In this document: piece by piece, positions 1 through 8,264 of the stretch
How positions within the stretch are numbered: position 1 is the stretch's first letter
Layout: each line of letters opens with the position of its first letter
From: JABCPE02 sp963519075
GTDB taxonomy: Bacteria; Bacteroidota; Bacteroidia; Flavobacteriales; Weeksellaceae
Length of the DNA stretch: 24,400 nucleotides
Assembly (NCBI GenBank): GCA_963519075.1
Contig: CAUQMH010000014.1
Span: forward strand, 1-24,400
Reading direction: 5' to 3'
Notes under the pieces: generated by a model
Told to the model about the DNA's origin: nothing
The model's input: only the letters and a program-made list of their open reading frames with translations
Databases searched by the model: none
Program-made: the position numbers and the translations under genes

Positions 1-2123
1 TTATTGCTCAGGTATTTGTAATGATTCCAAAGCAGCCTGATTTCGTGATAATCAAAATCATCTGGGAGGATTTCTTTCCATTCATTCAGGCTGTTTTGTG
101 GCTGAGCATTAAAAGTTTTCTCAAAAATACTTATTTTTTCAGAACTTATAATTCTCGTTAAATCCAAAACGCCCTGATCAGCGAATTTAGCTAAATGCCC
201 TACGATGGTGCTGGGTGCGAGGGCTCTTTCTTTCGCTATTTCATCAATGTTTTTTCCTTGTTCAAAGAGTTTGTAGGTGATGATATGGGTCGGAATTTTT
301 GCGATTTTTGTGCTGATTTTCTCATCTTTATCAGCGTCAAATAACTCCGTTTCTAAGAGTTTCGTTAATTTCAAATCATTTAAATAATCTTCCGTATCAC
401 TCAGCCAGATTTTGAGAAATTCATTATGTTCTTTAAGACCTTTTTCGTTTTTTGTCTCGGAATAAAATTGTTTCAAAGGCTCAAAAACTTGGTCTTTTAT
501 TTTCTCAAAGAAAAAATGGACTCCGCCTTTTGCTTTCTTTTCTATTTCCTGCCATTCTTCTTGTCCGTGCGTGAATTTGGTTGCTTTTTGAAGCAGGATT
601 TTCTCAAATTTTTCACAGACTTTTATTAGTTCTTTTATGTTGGTTTTCAGTGAGATATATAAACTTTGAGTTTTCTCTTCACTGAGTTTCTTTGAGCTTT
701 TCGCAATATCATACCAATCTTCCAAGGATTGCAGGAACCAGCCGCAATCGGTGTATTTCAGGACTTTTTTGATGCTGTAATGGTATTTTTCAGCCTCTAT
801 GATTTGTTTTATTTTATCATTCGCCTTTGTATCTTCCTGAAAATGAGATATTCTATCATCTTTGAAGATAACCGAAGGCGTGATTTTGGATTTCAGATAA
901 ATCCCTTCTAAAGTTCTGCATCGGGAAAGCGCCACATAGACCTGCCCAGAGGTGAAACTCTGCCCAGCATCTATGATAAGCCTGTCAAAAGTGAGCCCTT
1001 GACTTTTGTGGATGGTAACCGCCCACGCCAAACGGATAGGCAGCTGCTCAAAGCTTCCTGTGACTTCTTCTTTTATCTGTTTGTCCTCGCCTATGGTGTA
1101 TTTTTTCTGTTCCCAGACTTCTTTTTTTATTTCCAGTTCCTCATCGCTTCCGTCCAGAATTGCGAAAACTTTATCTTCTGTGAGGCGGGATATTTCAGCG
1201 AGTTTGCCGTTGTAATATTTTCTGTCGCCAGAGGTGTCATTTCGGATAAACATCACCTGCGCGCCGACTTTCAGTTCCAAAGTTTCATCATTTGGAAACA
1301 TATTTTCCTTAAAATCTCCGAAAACAGAAGCGTTATAGAAAACAGAAGGCGTTTTTAACTCGTTGATTTTCTTTTGGTTAATACTGTCCGCCATTTTGTT
1401 ATGCGAACAGAGATGAACGAAAGCTTCTCCATTAGGTTCAAAATCAGGGAAATACCTTTCGTTTAATTTATTGAAATCCACCAATTTGCTGTTTCCATCA
1501 CGAATCGCATTCAGCAGGTCTAAAAATTCTTTATCCTTTTGTCTAAAAACCTCGGTCAGCTCTATCGTTAGCAAATCCATTTCCTCCAAAGCCTTAGCAT
1601 TAAAGAAGAAAGGCGAGGAGTAATACCGCTGAAGGATATACTCGCTGTCTTCCCGAATAACAGGCGGAAGCTGGAATAAATCTCCCACGAAAAGCAGCTG
1701 CACACCTCCGAATTTCTGCTGATTTCTTCTGGCTGTCCTGAGGGCAAAATCCATCATATCCAAGACATCGGCTCTGAGCATAGAGACTTCATCTATGATG
1801 ATGATTTCCACCTCGCGCAGGAGTTTTAGTTTGTCTTTTCTGTATCTGAAATGAGGGAGCAGGTCTGAAATGTTATTAGCAATATTAGCATCTATCCTGT
1901 CTACCGTAGGGACAAAGGGTCTGAGAGGCAGCCCAAACATAGAGTGGATGGTGACACCGCCAGCATTGATAGCCGCGATGCCTGTGGGAGCCACTATGAT
2001 ATGATTTTTCCGAGATTTTTTCACGAAATCATTCAGGAAGGTGGTTTTTCCTGTTCCCGCCCTTCCTGTAAGGAAAACATTACGATTGGTATTTTCTATT
2101 AAATCAAATAAATGCTCATTCAT
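1..2123 (-). CDS. Pif1/RecD-like superfamily 1B helicase with C-terminal HTH domain (3' end beyond left edge)
   Basis: I translated the minus strand from the ATG at 2123 and found one open frame with no stop through position 3, about 707 codons, so the C-terminus lies outside the window. The N-terminal ATPase has a Walker A GRAGTGKTT (residues 20-28), Walker B DEVSM (111-115), GDLFQLPPV (147-155), a helicase motif VTIHKSQGLT (369-378) and motif VI YVALSRCR (396-403). These are hallmarks of Pif1/RecD2-type 5'-3' DNA helicases. Residues about 611-655 (PTHIITYKLF...STIVGHL) resemble the HTH_40 domain found at the C-terminus of some RecQ helicases. It is probably a cytoplasmic DNA repair or replication-fork helicase; the precise role is inferred. 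It lies downstream of a terminator, so it has its own transcription start, but I saw no clear TAnnTTTG element in the short leader. Confidence 0.9.
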   Translation of the reverse strand, partial: MNEHLFDLIENTNRNVFLTGRAGTGKTTFLNDFVKKSRKNHIIVAPTGIAAINAGGVTIHSMFGLPLRPFVPTVDRIDANIANNISDLLPHFRYRKDKLKLLREVEIIIIDEVSMLRADVLDMMDFALRTARRNQQKFGGVQLLFVGDLFQLPPVIREDSEYILQRYYSSPFFFNAKALEEMDLLTIELTEVFRQKDKEFLDLLNAIRDGNSKLVDFNKLNERYFPDFEPNGEAFVHLCSHNKMADSINQKKINELKTPSVFYNASVFGDFKENMFPNDETLELKVGAQVMFIRNDTSGDRKYYNGKLAEISRLTEDKVFAILDGSDEELEIKKEVWEQKKYTIGEDKQIKEEVTGSFEQLPIRLAWAVTIHKSQGLTFDRLIIDAGQSFTSGQVYVALSRCRTLEGIYLKSKITPSVIFKDDRISHFQEDTKANDKIKQIIEAEKYHYSIKKVLKYTDCGWFLQSLEDWYDIAKSSKKLSEEKTQSLYISLKTNIKELIKVCEKFEKILLQKATKFTHGQEEWQEIEKKAKGGVHFFFEKIKDQVFEPLKQFYSETKNEKGLKEHNEFLKIWLSDTEDYLNDLKLTKLLETELFDADKDEKISTKIAKIPTHIITYKLFEQGKNIDEIAKERALAPSTIVGHLAKFADQGVLDLTRIISSEKISIFEKTFNAQPQNSLNEWKEILPDDFDYHEIRLLWNHYKYLSN

Positions 2124-2140
2124 CGGCTCGTGTGGTGTAT

Positions 2141-2181
2141 TTTGCTAAAAACAAAACGAATAGAAATTGGTTCTATTCGTT
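2141..2181 (-). terminator. Rho-independent terminator after the ABM gene
   Basis: A perfect 11-bp inverted repeat, AACGAATAGAA (2155-2165) and TTCTATTCGTT (2171-2181), has a 5-base loop. On the minus strand it is followed by a T-rich tail (TTTTGTTTTT). It begins 7 bases past the stop codon of the monooxygenase gene and separates it from the helicase gene. Confidence 0.8.
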
Positions 2182-2187
2182 GAATTT

Positions 2188-2481
2188 CTAATGAAATTTA
2201 TTATTGCCTTTATAAACAATCACTTCTGCATTCTTTTCTTTGACCAAATCTACGAAATTGATAAAATGTCTCGTCTGGTTGTGCTCGTCTAGGGCATCTT
2301 GGCTTTCCCAAGTTTCACTCATGATAAAATGCCCTTCAGTATCTATATCTTCTATCAGATTGTACTTGATACAGCCTTTTTCTTTTCGGCTTTCTTCTAC
2401 TAAAACTTTCAAGCTGTCAAGGATTTCGGATACTTGTTCAGCCTTGAATTTTATCAGTGCAATTACTTCTAAATTCTTCAT
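2188..2481 (-). CDS. ABM-domain putative quinol monooxygenase (YgiN-like)
   Basis: The 97-residue protein has the size and pattern of the antibiotic biosynthesis monooxygenase (ABM) fold: an N-terminal beta strand (VIALIKFK), a helix with EILDSLKVLVEESRKE, the GCIKYNL strand, then FIMSETWES followed by LDEHNQTRHFINFVDLV. The family forms dimeric alpha+beta barrels that act on quinones or similar small aromatics without a bound cofactor; the substrate here is unknown. It has a promoter-like TATCTTTG just upstream and a strong terminator just downstream, so it looks like a single-gene unit despite sitting behind moxR. The start at 2481 gives the expected family length. Confidence 0.85.
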   Translation of the reverse strand: MKNLEVIALIKFKAEQVSEILDSLKVLVEESRKEKGCIKYNLIEDIDTEGHFIMSETWESQDALDEHNQTRHFINFVDLVKEKNAEVIVYKGNNKFH

Positions 2482-2503
2482 AAAGAAAAAATTTTATCTT
2501 CCA

Positions 2504-2511
2504 CAAAGATA
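2504..2511 (-). promoter_or_regulatory. Bacteroidota -7 element for the ABM gene
   Basis: On the minus strand TATCTTTG matches the Bacteroidota -7 consensus TAnnTTTG exactly and lies 22 bases before the ATG at 2481. I see no TTG at the -33 position. The element sits between the moxR stop codon and the gene it would serve. Confidence 0.5.
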
Positions 2512-2515
2512 CTAA

Positions 2516-3523
2516 TTATCTAGGAATTTCTATATTTTCTAAGATTTGTCTGATGATTTCATCTGTGGTAAGCCCTTCCATTTCTCGCTCAGGAGAAACC
2601 ATTACACGATGGCGAAGCACTGCATAGCTGGCTTCTTTTATGTCCTCTGGAGTTACGAAATCTCTTCCTCTTATCGCTGCAAAAGCCTTGGAAGCCGTAA
2701 GAAGAGCCAAACTTGCTCTCGGTGAAGCACCTAAATATAGGAATTGGTTTTCACGAGTGTTGATAACCAGTTTCGCGATGTATTCTATCAAATGAGGTTC
2801 TACAATAATCTCTTTTACAAGGCTTTGAAATCTTTTCAGCTGTTCGCCTGAGATTACAGTATTGATGGCTACTGTTTTGTCTGAAGATTTGTCTTGGTGC
2901 TGGTTTTGGATAATGGTAATTTCCTGTTCCAGATTAGGGTAGCCTACATTTATTTTAAATAAAAATCTGTCTAGCTGAGCTTCAGGAAGTCGGTAAGTTC
3001 CCTCTTGTTCTATCGGGTTTTGGGTAGCCACTACCAAGAAAGGAAGTTCCATAGGATAGCGCGTTCCGTCCATTGTGATTTGTCTTTCCTCCATCACCTC
3101 AAAAAGTGCCGCCTGAGTTTTCGCTGGCGAACGGTTAATCTCATCTATAAGGATAAAATTAGAAAAAATAGGCCCTTTTTTAAACTCAAATTCAGAGGTT
3201 TTCATATTGAAAACAGATGTTCCCAAAATATCTGAAGGCATAAGATCTGGCGTGAACTGTATCCTGCTGAAATCCACAGAGATAGTCTTGGCAAGGAGCT
3301 TGGCTGTGATGGTTTTCGCGACTCCTGGGACACCTTCTATTAGGACATGCCCATTAGAAAGAAGGGCAGCGAGGAGATGTTCTATCATGCTCTCTTGTCC
3401 TACGATGACTTTTCCTATTTCGGCTTTTATTTTTTCTAAACTTTCGCGGAGTTCTGTCATATCTATTCTTGACTGGAACTGTGTAGCTGGAGTTTCTGGG
3501 TGTTCATTTTCTATATTTTCCAT
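2516..3523 (-). CDS. MoxR-family AAA+ ATPase
   Basis: This 335-residue protein is a complete MoxR AAA+ ATPase. Visible motifs are Walker A GVPGVAKT (64-71), Walker B ILIDE (124-128), sensor 1 ATQNP (166-170) and the arginine region EAQLDRF (182-188), followed by the helical lid. MoxR proteins are chaperone-like ATPases thought to mature or insert metal cofactors in partner proteins, often VWA- or DUF58-containing ones, at the membrane. It is the last gene of a packed operon, 3 bases after the DUF4350 gene. The usual downstream DUF58 partner is absent; an unrelated monooxygenase gene follows instead. Family assignment is firm; the client protein is unknown. Confidence 0.95.
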   Translation of the reverse strand: MENIENEHPETPATQFQSRIDMTELRESLEKIKAEIGKVIVGQESMIEHLLAALLSNGHVLIEGVPGVAKTITAKLLAKTISVDFSRIQFTPDLMPSDILGTSVFNMKTSEFEFKKGPIFSNFILIDEINRSPAKTQAALFEVMEERQITMDGTRYPMELPFLVVATQNPIEQEGTYRLPEAQLDRFLFKINVGYPNLEQEITIIQNQHQDKSSDKTVAINTVISGEQLKRFQSLVKEIIVEPHLIEYIAKLVINTRENQFLYLGASPRASLALLTASKAFAAIRGRDFVTPEDIKEASYAVLRHRVMVSPEREMEGLTTDEIIRQILENIEIPR

Positions 3524-3526
3524 TTT

Positions 3527-4696
3527 TTATGATTTTAAAATTTTATCTAAAACTTCGTTTATTTTCGCTAAATCAGAGTGTTTTACTTGAATATGCTGAT
3601 TTTGTATTTTGTTTATTAAATCAACGGCTTCCTGTATCAGTTCTATATTTTTCCCAGTTTTTAGGTGTAATTTTTTGATGAAATTATCATCTAAATGTTG
3701 AGTATCAATCATTAAATCCAGCCTAACTTTATTGAGGAAATATTGGATTTTTTTCAGAGCCATATCATGTGGTGTTCCCTCTTGTAGATAGAGATTTCCG
3801 ATGCTTTTTACAAACTCTACAGACTTGTTTTTCAGTGGTTCTATGATAGGGACTATTCTCTGTTTTCTTCTAATATTAAATAGCGCAAAAAGCAGTAATC
3901 CCACCAGTAGCAGCTGCCATGCATGTCTGAGGTTGTTATTTTGAAGGATAAATCTCAGTGGCGACTGGGATTCTCTTTTTTTATCGTAATTTTCTATAAA
4001 CCAAATAGTTTTGTTGTTAGGAAGGTATGAGAATACATTTTCTACATACTTATGTCCTTCGGGTTTTAGTAGATAATAATTGGTCAGAATAAGCGGCTCT
4101 GAATGAAGATAAAAATTACCTTTTCCAAAAGGAACTTGGATAAAATTAAGACTTACTTTCTTTCCATCTTTTTCGATGTAGCCTAAAATTTTCTGACCAG
4201 AGTTTATTTCTTTAAAACCTGTTCCAGAAGGCGCTTTATCTATCAAGATGCTATTTTTCATTTTTTTGTCTAATAGATGGAAAGTCAGCTTTTTATCTTC
4301 ATCAATGTCATTCAGATATTCGTAAGATACATCTATGGTGTCAGGGAGGGAGTAGAAAACTTTATTGATAACCAATACATTAGCACCTTTTTCTGTTTGT
4401 TCTAAGATTTTTTTCCAAGACTCATCATCAAAATGTTTGTTGAAAACCAGAATGTTATGAGCGGGAAGGTTAGGATTTTGTTTATAATAATTAAACGGCG
4501 ATTCCTCCACACGCTCTACATTTTTGAGAAGTCCATTTACTTCTTGGTTAAAAACATACAGCCCAAAGGGAGTTTTCTTATGAATGTCAAAATTTTTCCG
4601 CCAGTCTATGACCTCGGTTTTATTGACTTCCATCAGTCCCAGTATCACCAAAACGATGACAAGTATTATTCCATAAATTCTAAATGTTTTGTTCAT
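3527..4696 (-). CDS. DUF4350-type membrane protein
   Basis: This is a 389-residue protein with an N-terminal membrane anchor (about residues 7-24), a roughly 230-residue soluble region predicted outside the membrane, a second transmembrane helix (about 258-275) followed by the basic RRKQR stop-transfer sequence, and a C-terminal cytosolic helical region. This layout, and the segment from ESQSPLRFI through VEFVKSIGNLYLQ, match my recollection of DUF4350 proteins found beside MoxR and DUF4129 genes in Bacteroidota. Function is unknown. Spacing is 5 bases from the gene before it and 3 bases to moxR, so all three are surely co-transcribed and probably act together at the membrane. Confidence 0.8.
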   Translation of the reverse strand: MNKTFRIYGIILVIVLVILGLMEVNKTEVIDWRKNFDIHKKTPFGLYVFNQEVNGLLKNVERVEESPFNYYKQNPNLPAHNILVFNKHFDDESWKKILEQTEKGANVLVINKVFYSLPDTIDVSYEYLNDIDEDKKLTFHLLDKKMKNSILIDKAPSGTGFKEINSGQKILGYIEKDGKKVSLNFIQVPFGKGNFYLHSEPLILTNYYLLKPEGHKYVENVFSYLPNNKTIWFIENYDKKRESQSPLRFILQNNNLRHAWQLLLVGLLLFALFNIRRKQRIVPIIEPLKNKSVEFVKSIGNLYLQEGTPHDMALKKIQYFLNKVRLDLMIDTQHLDDNFIKKLHLKTGKNIELIQEAVDLINKIQNQHIQVKHSDLAKINEVLDKILKS

Positions 4697-4701
4697 TCAG
4701 T

Positions 4702-5505
4702 TTATATTTTTTCATGAAAAACCGACCATTTTTCTTTCATTTTTTGGTAGGAATTTTCATCAATTTCAAATTCGCCATACCATACATAATCAAAGATTTT
4801 AGTAGCATCTCGGAATTTTCCTTGCAGTTGTTTTTCTTTGATTTCGCTCATGTAGTCTCGGTTGGTCTTTTCAGGATTCCACTCTATGATGTTTTTGTCT
4901 GCTAATATTTTTAAAATCCAAAGAAACTGATACCTCACTGCATATCTGAAATCACGGTTTCTTTCATAGCCTTTGATGCTTTCCTGAAAGTTGATTTCAT
5001 GGATATTTTCATGAAGTTCGTTCACTTCTATATTGATTTTTTTGTTTTTCTTTCCAAAGAAGAAGCTGCCCTCTTTTGTGATAAGGAATTTTATCAAGAA
5101 ATAAAGCACAAAACCTATGATGATAATGGCTAAAAATCTCATTATGCTTTTCGCAAAATCAAAAGGCTTATTAGAATTGATACTTCCGAAAATAGATTCT
5201 AAAAGTTCTATGAATTTTCTTTGCAGCTTTTCCCAGAGAGATTCTCTTGGTTTGGTAGCGGTATAGTCATACTCTTTGGACTTATACTTATTTTTATAGT
5301 TTTCTGGAAAGGTTTTAGGGAAAATTACATCATCAGTTTCCTTTATGTAGTTCAGTAAAGAATCCATTTTCCGCTCCTCATAGGCATTATTATCTAATAT
5401 CTCCTCTGGAACATCATCTAGTTCTATTTCATCTGTTGAAGCCTGTCCGTGAAAAAGCCCTAAACTGCCGAAGAAAATTAAAAGTGCAACAAACTTAAAT
5501 CTCAT
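4702..5505 (-). CDS. DUF4129-type membrane protein
   Basis: I place the start at the ATG at 5505, not at an in-frame ATG at 5568. The later start begins a good signal peptide (MRFKFVALLIFFGSLGLFHG, then QAST), and its ATG overlaps the upstream gene's stop by 11 bases as elsewhere in this operon. The protein is then 267 residues. After an acidic region comes a transmembrane helix (RFLAIIIIGFVLYFLIKFLI), then a cytosolic part with the DUF4129 pattern: GYERNRDFRYAVRYQFLWIL, followed by WNPEKTNRDYM and a FDYVWYGEF motif. DUF4129 domains commonly accompany MoxR and transglutaminase-like proteins; the biochemical role is unknown. Confidence 0.8.
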   Translation of the reverse strand: MRFKFVALLIFFGSLGLFHGQASTDEIELDDVPEEILDNNAYEERKMDSLLNYIKETDDVIFPKTFPENYKNKYKSKEYDYTATKPRESLWEKLQRKFIELLESIFGSINSNKPFDFAKSIMRFLAIIIIGFVLYFLIKFLITKEGSFFFGKKNKKINIEVNELHENIHEINFQESIKGYERNRDFRYAVRYQFLWILKILADKNIIEWNPEKTNRDYMSEIKEKQLQGKFRDATKIFDYVWYGEFEIDENSYQKMKEKWSVFHEKI

Positions 5506-6454
5506 TCCGTCCAATAGTTTCGATTTCAGATAAATCCATTTTTCTATGAAGGTCAGTGCGGTTGTCATAGTACATCAGCCCAGCATTTACATAAATCAAG
5601 TTATTCGCTAAAAAACTAATGAACATCACCACTGCATAAATGATAATCAATACAAAAGCTGTCCCGCTGCCACTATCTGAATCATATGCATCTCCTACAC
5701 TCAAAGCCCCTAATATAGTGAAAAACATAGGGATAAAGGTAAATATAGAGATTACCGTTTGTATGATAAAATATGTAACCACTGTAGAGCCCCAATATTT
5801 CCAAAAAGGTGATTTTCCTTCTCTGTTCGGATAGTTAAACTGAGCAGAGATAGCATAGGAAAGAGAACCAAAGAAGCCTCGTTCCGTGTGGAAATAATCA
5901 AACAGAAGGAAATTGATAGTATTCATCACGATAGGAGCCAAAAAGAAAATCAAAATCAGTCCTATCAGTAAGAAAACCAATAAGAAACTGATACCAAAAA
6001 CTATCAGAGCCAAAGGAAGAATGATAAATAATAATCCTAAAAATAAGATAAGGATTTTCCCTGCATTTTTCTTCAGGTCGTTCAGTATTTCATCGGTTTT
6101 GATGTCTGTACTTCCCGTTTCGCTGGCTCTTTTCATGTATAGCACAGGGAAACAGTAATTGATAATAGCCACTGCTAAAAACAATATGAAAATCAGCGAT
6201 GTTATTAAAATCAAAGTTCCTATATTCTCCTCAAAATATTCCTCAAAATATCGGCTTTGTCCTTCCATATTAGAACCAAACATCTGAGAAAAAAATTCGC
6301 GGTAGCCTACTACTGCCAGCACCATCATCAGTATCAGTATCAGAACAATTATCAAGAAATAAATCTTGAAATAGTTCTTTCCATATATTTTAAAGAAAGC
6401 AAAAGAATCGGAAATCAAACCACCGAAATCTCTTCTTTTATAAAATTCAAACAT
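5495..6454 (-). CDS. Polytopic membrane protein of unknown function
   Basis: This 319-residue protein is dominated by hydrophobic helices: near residues 29-49, 75-95, 130-175 (probably two long helices), 215-245 and 270-295. An acidic loop containing EYFEENIG follows the first helix. The N-terminal part (MFEFYKRRDFGGLISDSFAFFK) looks like a cytosolic amphipathic start found in DUF4013- or DUF975-like proteins, but I cannot assign a family with confidence. It sits between SpoIIM-like and DUF4129 genes, overlapping the former by 8 bases (ATGTTTGA) and the latter by 11. Translational coupling is therefore likely, and it is probably a structural partner in the same membrane complex. Confidence 0.75.
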   Translation of the reverse strand: MFEFYKRRDFGGLISDSFAFFKIYGKNYFKIYFLIIVLILILMMVLAVVGYREFFSQMFGSNMEGQSRYFEEYFEENIGTLILITSLIFILFLAVAIINYCFPVLYMKRASETGSTDIKTDEILNDLKKNAGKILILFLGLLFIILPLALIVFGISFLLVFLLIGLILIFFLAPIVMNTINFLLFDYFHTERGFFGSLSYAISAQFNYPNREGKSPFWKYWGSTVVTYFIIQTVISIFTFIPMFFTILGALSVGDAYDSDSGSGTAFVLIIIYAVVMFISFLANNLIYVNAGLMYYDNRTDLHRKMDLSEIETIGRNEI

Positions 6455-7415
6455 TGTTTTTTAATTTTTTATTAACATAATAAGGATACACAAAATAATA
6501 AAAACTAATGAACGCCAGCATTCCCAAAATCAAAACAGAATTGAAAATCTCGTTCATTTTCAAAGCATAGCGGGTAACGAACCCCTCTAAAATTCCTGCA
6601 ATAATAGTAAAAGGAATGGTGCTGACAAATATTTTAATGGCATTTTTTGCACCTATTTTAAAGGAATTAAACCTAGAATAAGTTTTCGGAAACAAAATAG
6701 AACTTCCCAGCATAAGCCCTGCCATAGCCTCTACTACCATACTGAAAATCTCAAAAACTCCATGAATCCAGATGCCTCTCATACTGTCTTCCAGCGCCCC
6801 ATGCTGATAGAAAAAATACTGAAAAGCCCCCAGCATAATGCAGTTATATAAGAAATAAAGCAGTGTTCCCAGTCCTGCGAAAACCCCTAAAATAAATAAA
6901 TAAGCACCTACACGGAGGTTGTTTAGAATAATGGCAACAGCACTCCCAAAGTTGGAGCCCTGCTGATAAACGCCCACAGCATTACCTTTTTCTATGTTTT
7001 CTATGGTCATATTTACATAGCCTTCCCCTAAAATAAGCTCCACAAATGTAGTGTCATAATGAGCCGAGAGAACGCCTATCCCTGTGAAAATCAAGAAAAA
7101 ACAAAAGGCGTAAAGCAAGAATTTATAATTTTCATACACTAAAAGAGGAACTTCCGTTTTGAAGAAATATAAAAGCCTGTTTTGCTCTATTCTCTTGGTT
7201 TTATAGATTTTTTGAAAAATCTGGCTGGAGAGATGGTTTAGATAAATGGTAGTGTTACTTTTCGGGTAATAAGTCTGTGAAAAAGACAAATCATTGACCA
7301 AGTTTATATACAAAGAAGACAAGTCATCTGGATTTTTTTTAATTTTTCCATCAATAACCTGCTCTATTTCCAACCATTTTTCTTTATTTTGCCTAATAAA
7401 AAAAACTTCTCTCAT
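6447..7415 (-). CDS. SpoIIM-family (stage II sporulation protein M-like) membrane protein
   Basis: This is a 322-residue protein. A soluble N-terminal helical region (1-95, with QNKEKWLEIEQVIDG and a segment ending QIFQKIYKTKR) precedes several transmembrane helices, with the family-typical NNLRVGAYLFILGVFAGLGT and WIHGVFEIFSMVVEAMAGL segments. SpoIIM (DUF95) homologues are widespread in non-sporulating bacteria, and in Bacteroidota they pair with RDD-family proteins; sporulation is not implied. It is the first gene of the minus-strand operon and diverges from the RDD gene across 23 bases. Family assignment is strong; function is unknown. Confidence 0.88.
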   Translation of the reverse strand: MREVFFIRQNKEKWLEIEQVIDGKIKKNPDDLSSLYINLVNDLSFSQTYYPKSNTTIYLNHLSSQIFQKIYKTKRIEQNRLLYFFKTEVPLLVYENYKFLLYAFCFFLIFTGIGVLSAHYDTTFVELILGEGYVNMTIENIEKGNAVGVYQQGSNFGSAVAIILNNLRVGAYLFILGVFAGLGTLLYFLYNCIMLGAFQYFFYQHGALEDSMRGIWIHGVFEIFSMVVEAMAGLMLGSSILFPKTYSRFNSFKIGAKNAIKIFVSTIPFTIIAGILEGFVTRYALKMNEIFNSVLILGMLAFISFYYFVYPYYVNKKLKNNV

Positions 7416-7438
7416 AATTCGGCTAAATTAGTAAAAAT

Positions 7439-8188
7439 ATGTCTAAAATTGCAATAAATACATCACAAAATGTAAATATTAATTTTAATATTGCCAGCAT
7501 AGGGGATAGAATATTGGCTTTTTTCATTGATATGATTATCAAAGCAGCCTATATGATTGTGCTTTTTATCATTTTATTTAAAGTTTTAAGTGTAGATAAT
7601 GTATTTAAAAATTGGGATGAATGGACTGTGATGGCTTTTTTTGGAATAATTACCCTGCCGATTCATCTTTATACTTTGGTCTGTGAGAGCCTGATGGAGG
7701 GGCAGACTTTTGGAAAGAAAATAATGAAAATCAGAGTAGTGAAAATAGATGGATATCAGGCGAGTTTTGGGGATTATTTTGTTCGTTGGATTTTCAGAAT
7801 TGTAGATGTTTTTTCTAATGGGGGAGTAGTGGGACTTATCACGGTCATTGTCTCTAAAAACAATCAAAGATTTGGCGGAATGGTCTCTGGAACAGCAGTG
7901 ATTTCACTGAAAAATAAAATCAATATTTCTCATACGATTTTAGAAAACCTTCAGCAGGACTATGTTCCTGATTTTCCGCAGGTTGTGCTGTTGTCTGATA
8001 ATGATATGAGAATTATAAAATCTAATTATCAAAAAGCTGTATTGACCTATGACAAGATTATTTTGCATCAGTTGGCTAATAAAATAAAAGAAATCCTTAA
8101 ACTGGAAATAGACCACAGAGAACTTACAGAAAAGCAGTTTATAGACAAGATTATCAAAGATTATAACTACTATACAGGAAAAGAGTAA
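7439..8188 (+). CDS. RDD-family membrane protein
   Basis: The 249-residue protein begins with an RDD domain. GDRILAFFIDMIIKAAY carries the diagnostic Arg and Asp in the first helix. Further hydrophobic segments follow, and then IRVVKIDGYQASFGDYFVRWIFRIVD, a typical second half. After the membrane part (about residue 160) there is a charged cytosolic tail of about 85 residues. RDD proteins have been linked to transport or ion homeostasis in a few cases, but most are uncharacterised. It is the divergent partner of the SpoIIM/MoxR operon, and the very short spacer means the two promoters must overlap or lie within the opposing coding starts. Confidence 0.87.
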   Translation: MSKIAINTSQNVNINFNIASIGDRILAFFIDMIIKAAYMIVLFIILFKVLSVDNVFKNWDEWTVMAFFGIITLPIHLYTLVCESLMEGQTFGKKIMKIRVVKIDGYQASFGDYFVRWIFRIVDVFSNGGVVGLITVIVSKNNQRFGGMVSGTAVISLKNKINISHTILENLQQDYVPDFPQVVLLSDNDMRIIKSNYQKAVLTYDKIILHQLANKIKEILKLEIDHRELTEKQFIDKIIKDYNYYTGKE

Positions 8189-8206
8189 TTTTTCTAAATT
8201 TATATC

Positions 8207-8237
8207 TTGCAAAATCAAAAAAATCGTATTATATTTG
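8207..8237 (+). promoter_or_regulatory. Bacteroidota sigma-A promoter for the met riboswitch operon
   Basis: TTG at 8207-8209 is followed, after 20 bases, by TATATTTG at 8230-8237. This matches the Bacteroidota -33/-7 consensus (TTG, 19-21 bases, TAnnTTTG). Transcription should start near 8243-8246, about 20 bases before the first riboswitch stem. Confidence 0.8.
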
Positions 8238-8264
8238 TCTCGCATTAGTCAATAATTTTGAAAA

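Noticed and set aside
1..3. TAA on the minus strand at the very edge, apparently ending the helicase
   Set aside because: The reading frame from ATG 2123 uses codon 3-5 as its last complete codon, leaving positions 1-2 as a partial codon; the TAA is out of frame, so the gene continues.
999..1358. Plus-strand open frame of 119 codons
   Set aside because: It lies wholly antisense to the continuous helicase frame, whose motifs are intact; the Phe-rich translation is typical of a shadow.
5506..5568. Upstream in-frame start for the DUF4129 gene at 5568
   Set aside because: It would add 21 residues before a good signal peptide and enlarge the overlap with the preceding gene to 74 bases; the ATG at 5505 fits better.
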